NCBI RefSeq assembly: GCF_002160865.1
Contig: NZ_NFLJ01000026.1
Location: 1-43,565, forward strand
Reading direction: 5' to 3'
DNA length: 43,565 nt
From: Massiliimicrobium timonense
GTDB taxonomy: Bacteria > Bacillota_I > Bacilli_A > Erysipelotrichales > Coprobacillaceae
Numbering within the stretch: position 1 is the stretch's first letter; every line of letters starts with the position of its first letter. The notes beneath the pieces are model-generated. The model had not been told where the DNA came from. It did not search any database and saw only the letters and a list, made by a program, of their open reading frames with translations. The position numbers and the translations under genes were made by a program. Of this stretch, positions 15,275-26,206 are shown piece by piece.

Positions 15275-17368
15275 ATGGAGAAAAAGATAACTGATATTTT
15301 TGGAACATTAGTATTTGATGAAGATGTTATGGAAGAAAGACTAGCGAAAGATACTTTCAGAGAACTTCAAAAAACAATGAAAGAGGGGAAATCTTTAAAT
15401 ATCAAGATTGCAAATGCTGTCGCTAATGCGATGAAAGATTGGGCAGTAGAACATGGAGCTACTCATTATACACACTGGTTTCAGCCAATGACAGGGGTCA
15501 CTGCTGAAAAGCATGATGGTTTTATTGGAACAAATCAAAATGGAAAAGTCATTTTAGAGTTTTCTGGTAAGGAATTAATTAAAGGAGAACCGGATGCATC
15601 ATCTTTTCCTAATGGAGGATTACGTGCCACATTTGAAGCACGTGGTTATACAGCATGGGATCCAACATCTTATGCATTTATTAAAAATGGTGTATTGTGT
15701 ATTCCAACAGCTTTCTGTTCTTATTCTGGACATGCATTAGATAAAAAGACACCATTATTAAGAAGTATGCAGGCTATCAACAAACAGGCATTACGTATCT
15801 TAAAATTATTTGGTAACGAAAATGTTAAGAATGTCAAAACAACAGTGGGACCTGAACAGGAATATTTCTTAGTTGATAAAAAATATTATGAACAAAGAAA
15901 AGACTTGATTTATACAGGACGTACTTTATTTGGTGCACCATCTCCAAAAGGACAGGAAATGGAAGATCATTATTTTGGAACGATCAAGAGTAGAGTTCAA
16001 GAATTTATGAATGATTTAAATGAAGAATTATGGAAATTAGGTGTCTTAGTGAAAACTGAACACAATGAAGTTGCACCAGCTCAACATGAGTTAGCACCTA
16101 TTTTCTCTACTACCAATATTGCGACTGATCATAACCAATTAACAATGGAATTGATTCAAAGAATTGCGAAAAAACATGGTTTGGTAGCTTTATTACATGA
16201 AAAGCCATTTGATGGTATCAATGGAAGTGGAAAGCATAATAACTGGTCATTATCAACAGATACAGGTGTGAATTTATTAGAACCTGGAGATACACCACAT
16301 GAAAATGCTCAATTCTTATTATTCTTATGCGCTGTGATTAAAGCGGCTGATGAACATCAGGATTTGTTGAGATTATCTGTTGCGACTGCAGGTAACGATC
16401 ATCGTTTGGGAGCTAACGAAGCACCGCCAGCTATTATTTCTGTTTTCTTAGGTGATGAATTAGCTGAAATCTTAAAAGCTATTGAAGAAGATCGACCATA
16501 TGATTCTAAGGAAAAAGAAGTCATGAAGATTGGGGCTCATGTCTTACCTAAATTTCCTAAAGATACAACAGATCGTAACCGTACTTCACCATTTGCTTTT
16601 ACAGGTAATAAATTTGAATTCCGTATGCCAGGATCAAGTTCATCTATTGCAGGATGTAATATTGTTTTAAATACAGTGATTGCAGATGAATTAAAAGAAT
16701 TTGCGGATATTCTAGAAAAAGCACCAGATTTTTCTTCAGCATTACATGCATTGATTCAAGGAACAATCAAAGAACATAAACGTATTATTTTCAATGGGAA
16801 TGGTTATGATGATTCATGGGTAGAGGAAGCCAAGAAACGTGGACTATTAAACTTACGTACAACACCTGATGCTTTACCATATTTTATTAAAGATGAAAAT
16901 ATTGATTTATTTAAGAGACATAAAGTCTTTGATGAAGAAGAAGTGCATTCTCGTTATGAAATTATGATGGAAGAATATGTCAAGATTTTGCATATTGAAG
17001 CTTTAACAATGGTCAATATGGCTCAAAAAGAAATCTTACCAGCTGTTAGTCAATATTCATATGACTTAGCACAAACTTGTGCAATGAAAACAGAAGTTGC
17101 CAAGTTAGAAAATGTTTATGAAAAAGAAACTTTAAAAGATGTTTCAGCATTATTAGATAAAGCTTTCAAAGCAACAAAACATTTAGACAAAGTCTTAAAA
17201 GAAGCTGAAGCGATTGAAGACTTTGAAAAGGCAGCTTTCTATTATCGAGATGAAGTCATTCCAGCTATGAGTGCTTTACGTACACCATGTGATGAATTGG
17301 AAACATTAACTGCCGAAAATGTATGGCCATTCCCAACATATGGCAAACTGTTATTTGGTATTTTATAA
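15275..17368 (+). CDS. glnN: Glutamine synthetase type III
   Basis: It makes glutamine from glutamate, ammonia and ATP in the cytosol. The length of 697 aa and the N-terminal pattern (ITDIFGTLVF, THYTHWFQPMTG, KHDGF) are those of GSIII (GlnN), not the approximately 445-residue GSI. Key parts include GPEQEYFLVD, HNEVAPAQHELAPIF and NGSGKHNNWS, with the nucleotide and metal segment NRTSPFAFTGNKFEFRMPG. AAGGAG lies 8 bases before ATG 15275; the GTG at 15266 overlaps that site and is rejected. It heads an apparent operon glnN-asnB-gltB-gltD-amt-glnK with gaps below 30 bases. Confidence 0.95.
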   Translation: MEKKITDIFGTLVFDEDVMEERLAKDTFRELQKTMKEGKSLNIKIANAVANAMKDWAVEHGATHYTHWFQPMTGVTAEKHDGFIGTNQNGKVILEFSGKELIKGEPDASSFPNGGLRATFEARGYTAWDPTSYAFIKNGVLCIPTAFCSYSGHALDKKTPLLRSMQAINKQALRILKLFGNENVKNVKTTVGPEQEYFLVDKKYYEQRKDLIYTGRTLFGAPSPKGQEMEDHYFGTIKSRVQEFMNDLNEELWKLGVLVKTEHNEVAPAQHELAPIFSTTNIATDHNQLTMELIQRIAKKHGLVALLHEKPFDGINGSGKHNNWSLSTDTGVNLLEPGDTPHENAQFLLFLCAVIKAADEHQDLLRLSVATAGNDHRLGANEAPPAIISVFLGDELAEILKAIEEDRPYDSKEKEVMKIGAHVLPKFPKDTTDRNRTSPFAFTGNKFEFRMPGSSSSIAGCNIVLNTVIADELKEFADILEKAPDFSSALHALIQGTIKEHKRIIFNGNGYDDSWVEEAKKRGLLNLRTTPDALPYFIKDENIDLFKRHKVFDEEEVHSRYEIMMEEYVKILHIEALTMVNMAQKEILPAVSQYSYDLAQTCAMKTEVAKLENVYEKETLKDVSALLDKAFKATKHLDKVLKEAEAIEDFEKAAFYYRDEVIPAMSALRTPCDELETLTAENVWPFPTYGKLLFGIL

Positions 17369-17394
17369 AATTATATAAGAGAGGGGTTATGACA

Positions 17395-18975
17395 ATGTGT
17401 TCGATTATGGCGTATTGCGACAGCAATGTAGAAAAAGAGATTTTTTTAAAAGGTTTTGAAAGAACACATACCAGGGGACCTGATGCTATGCGTATTATTG
17501 ATACAGGTAAAGGGCTATTGGGATTTCAACGTTTATCCATCATGGGATTAAATGAGTATGGTATGCAACCATTTCAAAGAGGGAAGCATTATGTTGTCTG
17601 TAACGGTGAAATCTATGGTTTTAGACCAATGAAAGAAGAATTGATGAAGCAGGGCTTTGACTTTCAAGGGGAGAGTGATTGTGAAATCCTGCTTCCTCTT
17701 TATCAAAAAATGGGTGTAGACATGTTTAAAGAATTAGATGGAGAATTTGCATTGATTCTTTTTGATGGTGATACAAAAGAATTTATTGCTGCTAGAGATC
17801 CGATTGGGATTCGCCCATTATTTTATGGTTATGACCAAAATCAGCACATTGTCTTTGCTTCAGAAGCCAAAAATTTAGTTGGCATCTGTGATAAGATTGT
17901 ACCTTTTCCACCAGGACATTATTATCAAAATGGGGAGTTTGTTTGTTATAGAGATATGAGTCTGGTGGAAAACTATCATCATGATCATCTTGAAACAATT
18001 TATACAAAAATTCATGATTTATTAGTCAAAGGTATTGAAAAAAGACTGGATGCTGATGCTCCATTAGGTTTCCTGCTAAGTGGAGGTTTAGATTCTTCAC
18101 TTGTATGTGCTGTATCATCACGCTTATTAAAGAAGCCGATTCGTACTTTTGCGATTGGCATGGAAAGTGATGCGATTGATTTAAAATACGCTAAAGAAGT
18201 GGCTGATTTTATTGGCAGTGAACATACTGAAGTGATTATCACCAAAGATGATGTGCTTCATGCGATAGAACCCGTTATTGCAGCATTAGGAACGTATGAT
18301 ATTACAACGATTCGTGCATCGATTGGAATGTATCTTGTCTGTCAGTATATTCATCAACATACAGATATTAGAGTTTTATTAACAGGTGAGATTTCAGATG
18401 AATTATTTGGTTACAAATATACTGATTTTGCACCGAATGCTAAAGAATTTCAAAAGGAAGCTGAAAAACGTATTCGAGAAATTTATATGTATGATGTCTT
18501 ACGTGCTGATCGCTGTATCAGTGTCCATTCATTAGAGGCACGTGTGCCTTTTGGTGATTTGGCTTTTGTGGATTATGTCATGCATATTGATCCAAAATTA
18601 AAAATGAATACATATGGAAAAGGAAAGTATTTATTGCGTAAAGCATTTGATAAAGGATATTTACCTCAAGATATTTTGATGCGTGAAAAAGCTGCTTTTT
18701 CAGATGCTGTAGGACATTCATTAAGTGATGAAATCAAAGCCTATGCTAATGATTATTATAGTGATCAGGAATTTGAAGAAAAAAGAAAGCATTATGATTT
18801 TGCGACACCTTTTACAAAAGAATCATTATTATATCGTGAAATCTTTGAAAAATATTATCCACATCAGGCACATATGATTAAAGGATTCTGGATGCCTAAT
18901 CCTCATTGGGAAGGCTGTCAGGTTGATGATCCATCGGCCAGATTCTTAAAAAATTATGGGGATAGTGGAAAGTAG
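17395..18975 (+). CDS. asnB: Asparagine synthase, glutamine-hydrolysing
   Basis: Converts aspartate, glutamine and ATP to asparagine and glutamate. The start must be ATG 17395, because the next residue is the catalytic N-terminal Cys (MCSIMAY) exposed after Met removal; GAGAGGGG lies upstream. The glutaminase domain holds HTRGPDAMRI, RLSIMG and CNGEIYG, and the synthetase domain has the PP-loop LLSGGLDSSL (about residue 230) and LTGEISDELFGYKY. At 526 aa it is close to E. coli AsnB (554). It lies between glnN and gltB, 26 bases after glnN. Its stop is 13 bases before gltB, so it is co-transcribed. Confidence 0.93.
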   Translation: MCSIMAYCDSNVEKEIFLKGFERTHTRGPDAMRIIDTGKGLLGFQRLSIMGLNEYGMQPFQRGKHYVVCNGEIYGFRPMKEELMKQGFDFQGESDCEILLPLYQKMGVDMFKELDGEFALILFDGDTKEFIAARDPIGIRPLFYGYDQNQHIVFASEAKNLVGICDKIVPFPPGHYYQNGEFVCYRDMSLVENYHHDHLETIYTKIHDLLVKGIEKRLDADAPLGFLLSGGLDSSLVCAVSSRLLKKPIRTFAIGMESDAIDLKYAKEVADFIGSEHTEVIITKDDVLHAIEPVIAALGTYDITTIRASIGMYLVCQYIHQHTDIRVLLTGEISDELFGYKYTDFAPNAKEFQKEAEKRIREIYMYDVLRADRCISVHSLEARVPFGDLAFVDYVMHIDPKLKMNTYGKGKYLLRKAFDKGYLPQDILMREKAAFSDAVGHSLSDEIKAYANDYYSDQEFEEKRKHYDFATPFTKESLLYREIFEKYYPHQAHMIKGFWMPNPHWEGCQVDDPSARFLKNYGDSGK

Positions 18976-18988
18976 AGAGGATGATTGG

Positions 18989-21900
18989 ATGAAAGAATAT
19001 AATCAGGGATTACATAATGTCAAAGAACATGATGCCTGTGGTATTGGAGCTGTTGTGCATATTGATGGAAGACAGGATTACCAGGTTGTCGATCAGGCAT
19101 TAACTATTGTAGAAAAACTGGAACATCGTGCTGGAAAAGATGCCAGTGGAAAGGTAGGAGATGGTGTGGGAATCTTATTACAGATTTCACATCGTTTCTT
19201 TAGTAAAATTGCCAGACAGCTTCACATAGCTTTACCTCAACCTTATGATTATGCGGTGGGAATGTTTTTTTTACCCCAAGATACACTGACAAGACAAAAA
19301 GCTATGAAAACGTTAGAGCGTATTGTCTTGAAACATCAGGCGACATTTTTGGGATGGCGTCAAGTTCCATGTCATGAAGATATTTTAGGACAAAAAGCCA
19401 AAGATTGTATGCCTTATATCATGCAATGCTTTATTGAAAAGCCTAAAACTTGTCAACAAAGAATGGACTTTGAAAGAGTTTTATATGTGATACGACGTGA
19501 ATTTGAAAAATCTTCACCACAGACATATGTTGTTTCTTTATCTTCATCAACCATTGTTTACAAAGGTATGTTTCTTGTTCATCAGTTAAGACAGTTCTAT
19601 GATGACTTGCAGGATCATGATTATCATAGTGCCATTGCTTTAGTACATTCACGTTTCTCTACGAATACCAATCCAAGTTGGCAAAGGGCTCATCCTAATC
19701 GTATGATTGCCCATAATGGAGAAATTAATACGATTCGTGGCAATGCGAATCGTATGTTGGCTAGAGAAGAAACACTCCATTCTCCTTATTTTCAAAAAGA
19801 TATGGCCAAAATCTATCCGATTGTAGATGTTCGAGGTTCAGATTCAGCGATGTTAGATAATACTTTAGAATTCTTATATATGAATGGTATGCCATTAGCT
19901 AAAGCTATGATGCTATTGATTCCAGAACCATGGAAACATACAGCTATGTCACAAGAGAAAAAGGATTTTTATCATTATTATGCGACAATGATGGAGCCAT
20001 GGGATGGACCAGCAGCGATTTTATTTTCTGATGGTATTTTCATGGGTGCAACCTTAGATAGAAATGGGTTAAGGCCATCACGTTATTATATTTTAGATGA
20101 TCAGACATTGATTTTATCATCAGAAGTTGGTGTTTTGGATATTGATGAAAGTCATATTGTCAAAAAATCACGTCTTCAGCCAGGAAAGATGTTATTGGTT
20201 GATACACAAAAACAACAATTAATTGAAGATGATATCTGTAAAATGAGTTATGCGAAAGAACATCCTTATGGAGAATGGCTAGATTATTATTTATTACATT
20301 TAAAAGACTTACCAGCACCAGATAAGAAATCACATATTCATAGTCAAAGTGATCGTGATATCTTATATAAGATTTTTAGTTATACATATGAAGATGTCAA
20401 AGATATGATTTTACCTATGGCTAAAAATGGAATTGAACCAACTGCATCAATGGGAACTGATATTCCTCTTGCAATGTTGAGTCAAAAACATCCCACATTA
20501 TTCCATTATTTTAAACAACAGTTTGCTCAAGTGACCAATCCACCTATTGATTCTTTAAGAGAAGAAGTCGTTGTAGATACAACGGTATATTTAGGATCTA
20601 ATGGAAACTTATTACAGGATCAATCTGATAATTGTCAGGTCTTAGAAATCAATAATCCAATCTTAGATAGTCGTGATATGGATAAACTGAAACAGTTAAA
20701 TCGTAATGGTTTCCATAGTCAGGTTATTTCTTTATTGTATTATAAAGGTATTTCCTTAACAGAGGCTTTGAATCAATTATTCCTTGATTGTGATAAGGCT
20801 TATCGTCAAGGAGTCAATATCTTAATTCTTTCTGATAAAGGTGTAGATGATAACCATCTGGTTATTCCTTCATTGTTAGCTGTATCAGCTGTCGAAAGTC
20901 ATCTGGTTAAAACAAAAAAGAAAACAGCCATGTCCATTGTTTTAGAAAGTGGGGAACCACGAGATGTTCATCAGTTTGCCTGTCTGTTAGGTTTTGGAGC
21001 GACAGCTATTTATCCTTATTTAGCTCATGAATGCATTATCGAAATGATACAGCTGAATATGTTAGATAAGGAAGAAAATAAAGCCATTGAAGATTATAAT
21101 CATGCGGTTTTAAAAGGAATTGTGAAGATTGCAGCGAAAATGGGTATTTCTACATTGCAATCTTATCAGTCTGCACAAATCTTTGAAGTCGTTGGTTTAA
21201 AAGAAGATGTTATGGACAGTTATTTCCCAAACACTGTTTATCGTGTGGGTGAAAAAGGTTTAACTGATATCGAAGATGATATCCATTATTATCATGATCA
21301 TGCTTTTGATCCATTAGGATTAAAGACAGATACATCATTAAAAAGCTTAGGTTTTCATAAATTCAGACGTGGACCACAAAGTGAAGTGCATATGTACAGT
21401 CCTGAAACCATTGTTTTACTTCAAAGAGCCACACAAACAAATGATTATCAGTTATTTAAAGAATATTCTCATCAGTTAGAAAGTCAGCCATTTGCTGTAC
21501 GTCATTTATTAGAATTTGATATGACACAACGACAAGCTATACCTCTTGAAGAAGTTGAAAGTGTTGATAATATTGTCAAACGTTTTAAAACGGGAGCGAT
21601 GTCTTATGGTTCTATTTCTAAGGAAGCACATGAATGCTTAGCGATTGCGATGAATCGTTTAGGAGGAAAATCAAATTCTGGAGAAGGTGGAGAAAATCCA
21701 GAAAGATTATACACAGAAGCCAATAGTGCCATTAAACAGGTGGCGAGTGGTCGTTTTGGTGTCACAAGTGAATATCTGGTGAGTGCTAAAGAAATTCAAA
21801 TTAAAATGGCTCAAGGTGCCAAGCCAGGTGAAGGAGGACATTTACCAGGACAGAAAGTTTATCCTTGGATTGCTAAAACACGTTATTCAACACCGGGAGT

Positions 21901-23470
21901 CACTTTGATTTCACCACCACCACATCATGATATTTACTCTATTGAAGATTTAGCACAATTAATTTATGACTTAAAAAATGCGAATCGTGATGCCCGTATT
22001 TCTGTGAAACTTGTTTCAGAATCAGGCGTTGGAACGATTGCTTCAGGTGTTGCGAAAGCGGGAGCACAAGTTATTTTGATTTCAGGTTATGATGGAGGAA
22101 CAGGTGCAGCCCCACAAAGTTCCATTCATTATGCCGGATTACCTTGGGAATTAGGACTTGCAGAAGCCCATCAGAGTCTGATTGAAAATGATTTAAGAAC
22201 TCGTGTTGTTTTAGAAACAGATGGAAAATTAATGACGGGTAGAGATGTTGCTGTAGCTGCATTATTAGGGGCAGAAGAATTTGGCTTTGCAACAGCACCA
22301 TTAGTGACAATGGGTTGTGTGATGATGCGTGTCTGCAATCTTGATACTTGTCCAGCAGGTATTGCAACCCAAAATAAGGAGCTAAGAAAACGTTTTGCAG
22401 GAAAACCAGAATATGTTATGAATTTTATGAAATTTATTGCTCAAGAATTGCGTGAAATTATGGCACAGCTAGGCTTCCATAGTGTTGATGAAATGGTAGG
22501 ACATATGGAAGTATTGAAAGTGAAACCAGAATATCAGAAATTAAAATCATTCTTTGACAAAAAGAATCTTCATGTTCATTTTCAAAAAGAAGATACTTTC
22601 GATTTCCATTTGGAAGACAGTCAGGATTTGAAAGTCTTGTTGCCAAAATTTTTATCTGATCTAGATAGTCATCAACCTCATCAGGAAACAATACATATAT
22701 CTAGTTTAGATCGTAGTTTAGGAACATTGCTGGGAAGTGAAATCACCAAACGTTTTCAAAATCATCTGCAAGATGATACTTATCAAATCCATTGTCTTGG
22801 TGGGGCAGGACAATCATTTGGAGCCTTTATACCAAAAGGTTTAACAATGCGTGTTGAAGGTGATGCCAATGATTATTTTGGAAAAGGTTTATCAGGTGGA
22901 AAACTGATTATTCATCCTTCTTCAAATGCTCAGTTTGTGGCTCAAGATAATGTGATTATCGGTAATGTAGCTCTCTATGGCGCAACATCAGGAGAAGCTT
23001 ATATTGCTGGACGTGCAGGTGAACGTTTCGCTGTGCGTAATTCAGGAGCAATTGCTGTAGTTGAAGGCTGTGGGGATCATGGACTAGAATATATGACAGG
23101 TGGAAAAGTTGTTGTCTTAGGCAAAACAGGAAAGAACTTTGCGGCAGGAATGAGCGGAGGGATCGCTTATGTCTTAGATAAAAATCATGATTTATATTTA
23201 CGCTTAAATAAAGAATTAGTGACAATGCAGGAAGTGAAACAACATAAAGATATTGAAGAATTAAAAACATTACTGCAAAAACATGTGGATTATACAGGTT
23301 CACTACTGGCTAAAGATATATTAGAAAACTATGAAGCATGGCTACCTCATTTTAAAAAGATTGTGCCTGTCAATTATGCACATATGTTAGAAAATATAGA
23401 AAAATTTGAAAAACAAGGCTATGCACATGATGAAGCTACACTCAAGGCTTTTAAGGAAGTTCATCAATAG
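18989..23470 (+). CDS. gltB: Glutamate synthase large (alpha) subunit
   Basis: It transfers the glutamine amide to 2-oxoglutarate to yield two glutamates. The 1493 residues match the usual length of about 1500. A 16-residue propeptide precedes the catalytic Cys in HDACGIGAVV. The FMN domain contains GAMSYGSISKEAH, KPGEGGHLPG and SGYDGGTGAAP. The [3Fe-4S] Cys cluster is CVMMRVCNLDTCPAG, and the C-terminal GXGXG beta-helix domain starts near LGGAGQSFGAF. ATG 18989 follows AGAGAGG at 8 bases; the in-frame ATG 18956 lies inside asnB. It pairs with GltD, encoded 11 bases downstream. Confidence 0.96.
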   Translation: MKEYNQGLHNVKEHDACGIGAVVHIDGRQDYQVVDQALTIVEKLEHRAGKDASGKVGDGVGILLQISHRFFSKIARQLHIALPQPYDYAVGMFFLPQDTLTRQKAMKTLERIVLKHQATFLGWRQVPCHEDILGQKAKDCMPYIMQCFIEKPKTCQQRMDFERVLYVIRREFEKSSPQTYVVSLSSSTIVYKGMFLVHQLRQFYDDLQDHDYHSAIALVHSRFSTNTNPSWQRAHPNRMIAHNGEINTIRGNANRMLAREETLHSPYFQKDMAKIYPIVDVRGSDSAMLDNTLEFLYMNGMPLAKAMMLLIPEPWKHTAMSQEKKDFYHYYATMMEPWDGPAAILFSDGIFMGATLDRNGLRPSRYYILDDQTLILSSEVGVLDIDESHIVKKSRLQPGKMLLVDTQKQQLIEDDICKMSYAKEHPYGEWLDYYLLHLKDLPAPDKKSHIHSQSDRDILYKIFSYTYEDVKDMILPMAKNGIEPTASMGTDIPLAMLSQKHPTLFHYFKQQFAQVTNPPIDSLREEVVVDTTVYLGSNGNLLQDQSDNCQVLEINNPILDSRDMDKLKQLNRNGFHSQVISLLYYKGISLTEALNQLFLDCDKAYRQGVNILILSDKGVDDNHLVIPSLLAVSAVESHLVKTKKKTAMSIVLESGEPRDVHQFACLLGFGATAIYPYLAHECIIEMIQLNMLDKEENKAIEDYNHAVLKGIVKIAAKMGISTLQSYQSAQIFEVVGLKEDVMDSYFPNTVYRVGEKGLTDIEDDIHYYHDHAFDPLGLKTDTSLKSLGFHKFRRGPQSEVHMYSPETIVLLQRATQTNDYQLFKEYSHQLESQPFAVRHLLEFDMTQRQAIPLEEVESVDNIVKRFKTGAMSYGSISKEAHECLAIAMNRLGGKSNSGEGGENPERLYTEANSAIKQVASGRFGVTSEYLVSAKEIQIKMAQGAKPGEGGHLPGQKVYPWIAKTRYSTPGVTLISPPPHHDIYSIEDLAQLIYDLKNANRDARISVKLVSESGVGTIASGVAKAGAQVILISGYDGGTGAAPQSSIHYAGLPWELGLAEAHQSLIENDLRTRVVLETDGKLMTGRDVAVAALLGAEEFGFATAPLVTMGCVMMRVCNLDTCPAGIATQNKELRKRFAGKPEYVMNFMKFIAQELREIMAQLGFHSVDEMVGHMEVLKVKPEYQKLKSFFDKKNLHVHFQKEDTFDFHLEDSQDLKVLLPKFLSDLDSHQPHQETIHISSLDRSLGTLLGSEITKRFQNHLQDDTYQIHCLGGAGQSFGAFIPKGLTMRVEGDANDYFGKGLSGGKLIIHPSSNAQFVAQDNVIIGNVALYGATSGEAYIAGRAGERFAVRNSGAIAVVEGCGDHGLEYMTGGKVVVLGKTGKNFAAGMSGGIAYVLDKNHDLYLRLNKELVTMQEVKQHKDIEELKTLLQKHVDYTGSLLAKDILENYEAWLPHFKKIVPVNYAHMLENIEKFEKQGYAHDEATLKAFKEVHQ

Positions 23471-23481
23471 GAGGGTTATAT

Positions 23482-24936
23482 ATGGGAAAAGCAACAGGAT
23501 TTTTAGAGTTTGATAGAGAAGATAATTTCACTCAATCACCAGAAACAAGAATTGCTGGTTTTCAGGAATTTCATATTCCTCTTGTGGATGAAAAACGTCG
23601 TCAGCAGGGAGCACGTTGTATGAATTGTGGTGTCCCATTTTGTCAATCAGCCATTGAAATCAATCATATGGTCACAGGTTGTCCTTTACATAATCTGATT
23701 CCAGAATGGAACGATGAAATCTATCATCATAATGATGAACGTGCCCTTTCACGTCTGTTAAAAACCAATCCTTTTCCAGAATTTACCGGACGTGTCTGTC
23801 CTGCGTTATGTGAAAAAGCGTGTGTATGTGGTATTCATGATGATCCAGTCACAATCAAAGATAATGAATTGTTTATTATTGAAAAAGCTTATCAGAATCA
23901 ATCCATGAAAGCTGAAAAATCATCTGTATGTTCATTTAAAAAAGTTGCGATTGTAGGAAGTGGTCCAGCAGGATTGACGGTGGCTTATAAGTTGAATCAA
24001 CGTGGACACCAAGTGAGTGTTTTTGAAAAAGATGATCGTTTAGGAGGATTATTGATGTATGGTATTCCTCAAATGAAACTGGAAAAACAAATTATTGAAC
24101 GTCGTATTCAATTGATGAAAGAAGAAGGTATCCAGTTCTATACAAATGTTCATGTTGGAAAAGATTTGACAAAAGAAGATTTGTTGCAGGATTATGATGC
24201 GATTGTGTTATGTTGTGGAGCTAAAAAAGCTCGTGATTTAAATGTATCAGGTAGAGAAGCCAAAGGCATTTATTTTGCAGTAGATTTTTTGAAAAGTGTA
24301 ACACAGGATTTATTAAATCAAAGTCCTTCACGCATTGATGCAAAAGGAAAACATGTGGTTGTTGTAGGGGGTGGAGATACTGGCAATGACTGTGTAGGTA
24401 CATGCATTCGTCAAGGATGTGCATCAGTGACACAACTGGAAATGCTGCCTTGTCCACCTCGTGAAAACACACGTCCATGGCCAATGTGGCCAAATGGCTT
24501 AAAAACTGACTATGGACAAGAAGAAAGTCTGGCTGTCTTTCAACAGGATCCACGTGTTTATGAAACGACTATTAAAGAATGTATTGAAGAAGATGGTCAA
24601 CTCAAAGCTGTCAAAACGATTCAGGGGAGAATGGTTGATGGGCAATGGGTTGAAAAAGAAGATAGTGAAAAAATCATACAGGCAGATTTATTGTTGATTG
24701 CAACAGGATTTGTAGGGATTGAAGATGATATTAAAGAACAGTTTGACTTATCTGTTAATCAACGTCAAGTCGTTATGACCATGCCAAAGAGTTATGCGAC
24801 AAAAGAAGAAAAGATTTTCGTTGCGGGGGATATGCATCGAGGTCAATCTCTCATTGTCTGGGCCATTGCTGAAGGTAATGAATGTGCCAAAGAAGTGGAT
24901 CAATACTTAATGGGATATAGTTATATGAATGAATAG
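23482..24936 (+). CDS. gltD: Glutamate synthase small (beta) subunit
   Basis: Feeds electrons from NADPH through FAD and Fe-S centres to GltB. It has 484 aa. The N-terminal Cys-rich Fe-S domain includes CMNCGVPFCQ, CPLHNLIPEW and CPALCEKACVCG. The FAD site is IVGSGPAGLTVAYKL (about residue 155), and the NAD(P)H site is VVGGGDTGNDCVGTC (about 293). A second FAD contact near the end reads FVAGDMHRGQSLIVWAI. Ribosome site AGGAGGG. It sits between gltB and amt without a terminator. Confidence 0.96.
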   Translation: MGKATGFLEFDREDNFTQSPETRIAGFQEFHIPLVDEKRRQQGARCMNCGVPFCQSAIEINHMVTGCPLHNLIPEWNDEIYHHNDERALSRLLKTNPFPEFTGRVCPALCEKACVCGIHDDPVTIKDNELFIIEKAYQNQSMKAEKSSVCSFKKVAIVGSGPAGLTVAYKLNQRGHQVSVFEKDDRLGGLLMYGIPQMKLEKQIIERRIQLMKEEGIQFYTNVHVGKDLTKEDLLQDYDAIVLCCGAKKARDLNVSGREAKGIYFAVDFLKSVTQDLLNQSPSRIDAKGKHVVVVGGGDTGNDCVGTCIRQGCASVTQLEMLPCPPRENTRPWPMWPNGLKTDYGQEESLAVFQQDPRVYETTIKECIEEDGQLKAVKTIQGRMVDGQWVEKEDSEKIIQADLLLIATGFVGIEDDIKEQFDLSVNQRQVVMTMPKSYATKEEKIFVAGDMHRGQSLIVWAIAEGNECAKEVDQYLMGYSYMNE

Positions 24937-24954
24937 AGTTAGGGGGTCTATAAT

Positions 24955-26193
24955 ATGAATTCAGGGGATATTGGTTTTATGTTGATATGCAGTGCTCTGG
25001 TGTTGCTGATGACACCAGGACTTGCTTTCTTTTATGGGGGACTTGTTCGCCGTAAAAATGTTGTTAATACAATGATGACATCTGTTTTTGTCATTGGTAT
25101 TGCAGCTATTATGTGGGCATTATTTGGATACTCACTGGCTTTTGGAAATGATCATTTTGGAATTATTGGAGATTTTAGCTGGTTAGGTTTACAGGGCATT
25201 GAAGGAAGTACAACAGATTATGTTTCTACAATTCCTCATTTAGAATTTTCAATTTTTCAAATGATGTTTGCAATCATTACACCGGCTTTAATAACGGGGG
25301 CAGTTGCTGGTCGTATGAAATTTAAAGCTTTGTTTTTGTTTATTATTCTTTGGTCAGTCATTGTTTATTATCCAATGGCTCACATGGTCTGGGGACTTGG
25401 TGGCTTTCTGGCTAAAATTGGTTCGGTAGACTTTGCTGGTGGAAATGTTGTCCATATCAGTTCTGGTGTCAGTGCATTAGTTTTATGTATTGTACTAGGA
25501 AAACGCAAAGACTATTTACGCGTACAATATCATGTTCATAACATTCCATTTGTTGTCTTGGGAGCCAGTTTACTGTTGTTTGGATGGTTTGGTTTTAATG
25601 CTGGCAGTGCCTTACAGGCTAATGAATTAGCAGTTCATGCCTTTATAACAACAGGTTTATCAGCAGCAGCTGGAATGCTGTCATGGATGGGTATGGATGT
25701 ATGGATGAGTGGAAAACCAACACTGGTAGGAAGTGTAACAGGTATGGTTGTGGGTCTTGTTGCCATTACCCCGGGAGCAGGATATGTTCCTATTTGGGCA
25801 TCAATCATTATTGGGCTTGTTGGAAGTCCTATCTGTTATCTGATGATTTCTAAAGTAAAACAGAAATTAGGCTATGATGATGCTTTGGATGCTTTTGGAT
25901 GTCATGGTATTGGCGGTATCTGGGGTGGTATTGCGACAGGATTGTTTACACAAACGTCTATTAACGATGTTGCCAGATGGAATGGTTTGTTCTTTGGAGA
26001 TACACAATTATTCATAGCACAAATCATCAGTATCGTTGTTACGATTGCTGTGGCTATTATTGGAACGCTTATTTGTATAGCCATTGTCAGATGTTTCACA
26101 ACACTTCGTGTTTCTAAACAGGAAGAACAAAAAGGATTGGATATTTCTGAACATCAGGAAAATGCATATCCATCTTTTAATGGATTGGATTAG
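24955..26193 (+). CDS. amtB: Ammonium transporter
   Basis: Integral membrane ammonium channel of the Amt/Mep/Rh family. The 412 residues have about eleven hydrophobic helices. Family hallmarks are LVLLMTPGLAFFYGGLV near the N-terminus, the pore segment MAHMVWGLGGFL, NVVHISSGVSAL, and DAFGCHGIGGIWGG with the second pore His. It is immediately followed by glnK, the usual amtB-glnK pairing in which PII plugs the channel when nitrogen is plentiful. Its place downstream of gltBD links import to assimilation. Confidence 0.95.
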   Translation: MNSGDIGFMLICSALVLLMTPGLAFFYGGLVRRKNVVNTMMTSVFVIGIAAIMWALFGYSLAFGNDHFGIIGDFSWLGLQGIEGSTTDYVSTIPHLEFSIFQMMFAIITPALITGAVAGRMKFKALFLFIILWSVIVYYPMAHMVWGLGGFLAKIGSVDFAGGNVVHISSGVSALVLCIVLGKRKDYLRVQYHVHNIPFVVLGASLLLFGWFGFNAGSALQANELAVHAFITTGLSAAAGMLSWMGMDVWMSGKPTLVGSVTGMVVGLVAITPGAGYVPIWASIIIGLVGSPICYLMISKVKQKLGYDDALDAFGCHGIGGIWGGIATGLFTQTSINDVARWNGLFFGDTQLFIAQIISIVVTIAVAIIGTLICIAIVRCFTTLRVSKQEEQKGLDISEHQENAYPSFNGLD

Positions 26194-26206
26194 GAGGACA
26201 GTGAAT

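Noticed and set aside
17323-17394. Upstream extension of asnB into glnN
   Set aside because: The mature enzyme needs Cys directly after the first Met, which fixes the start at 17395.
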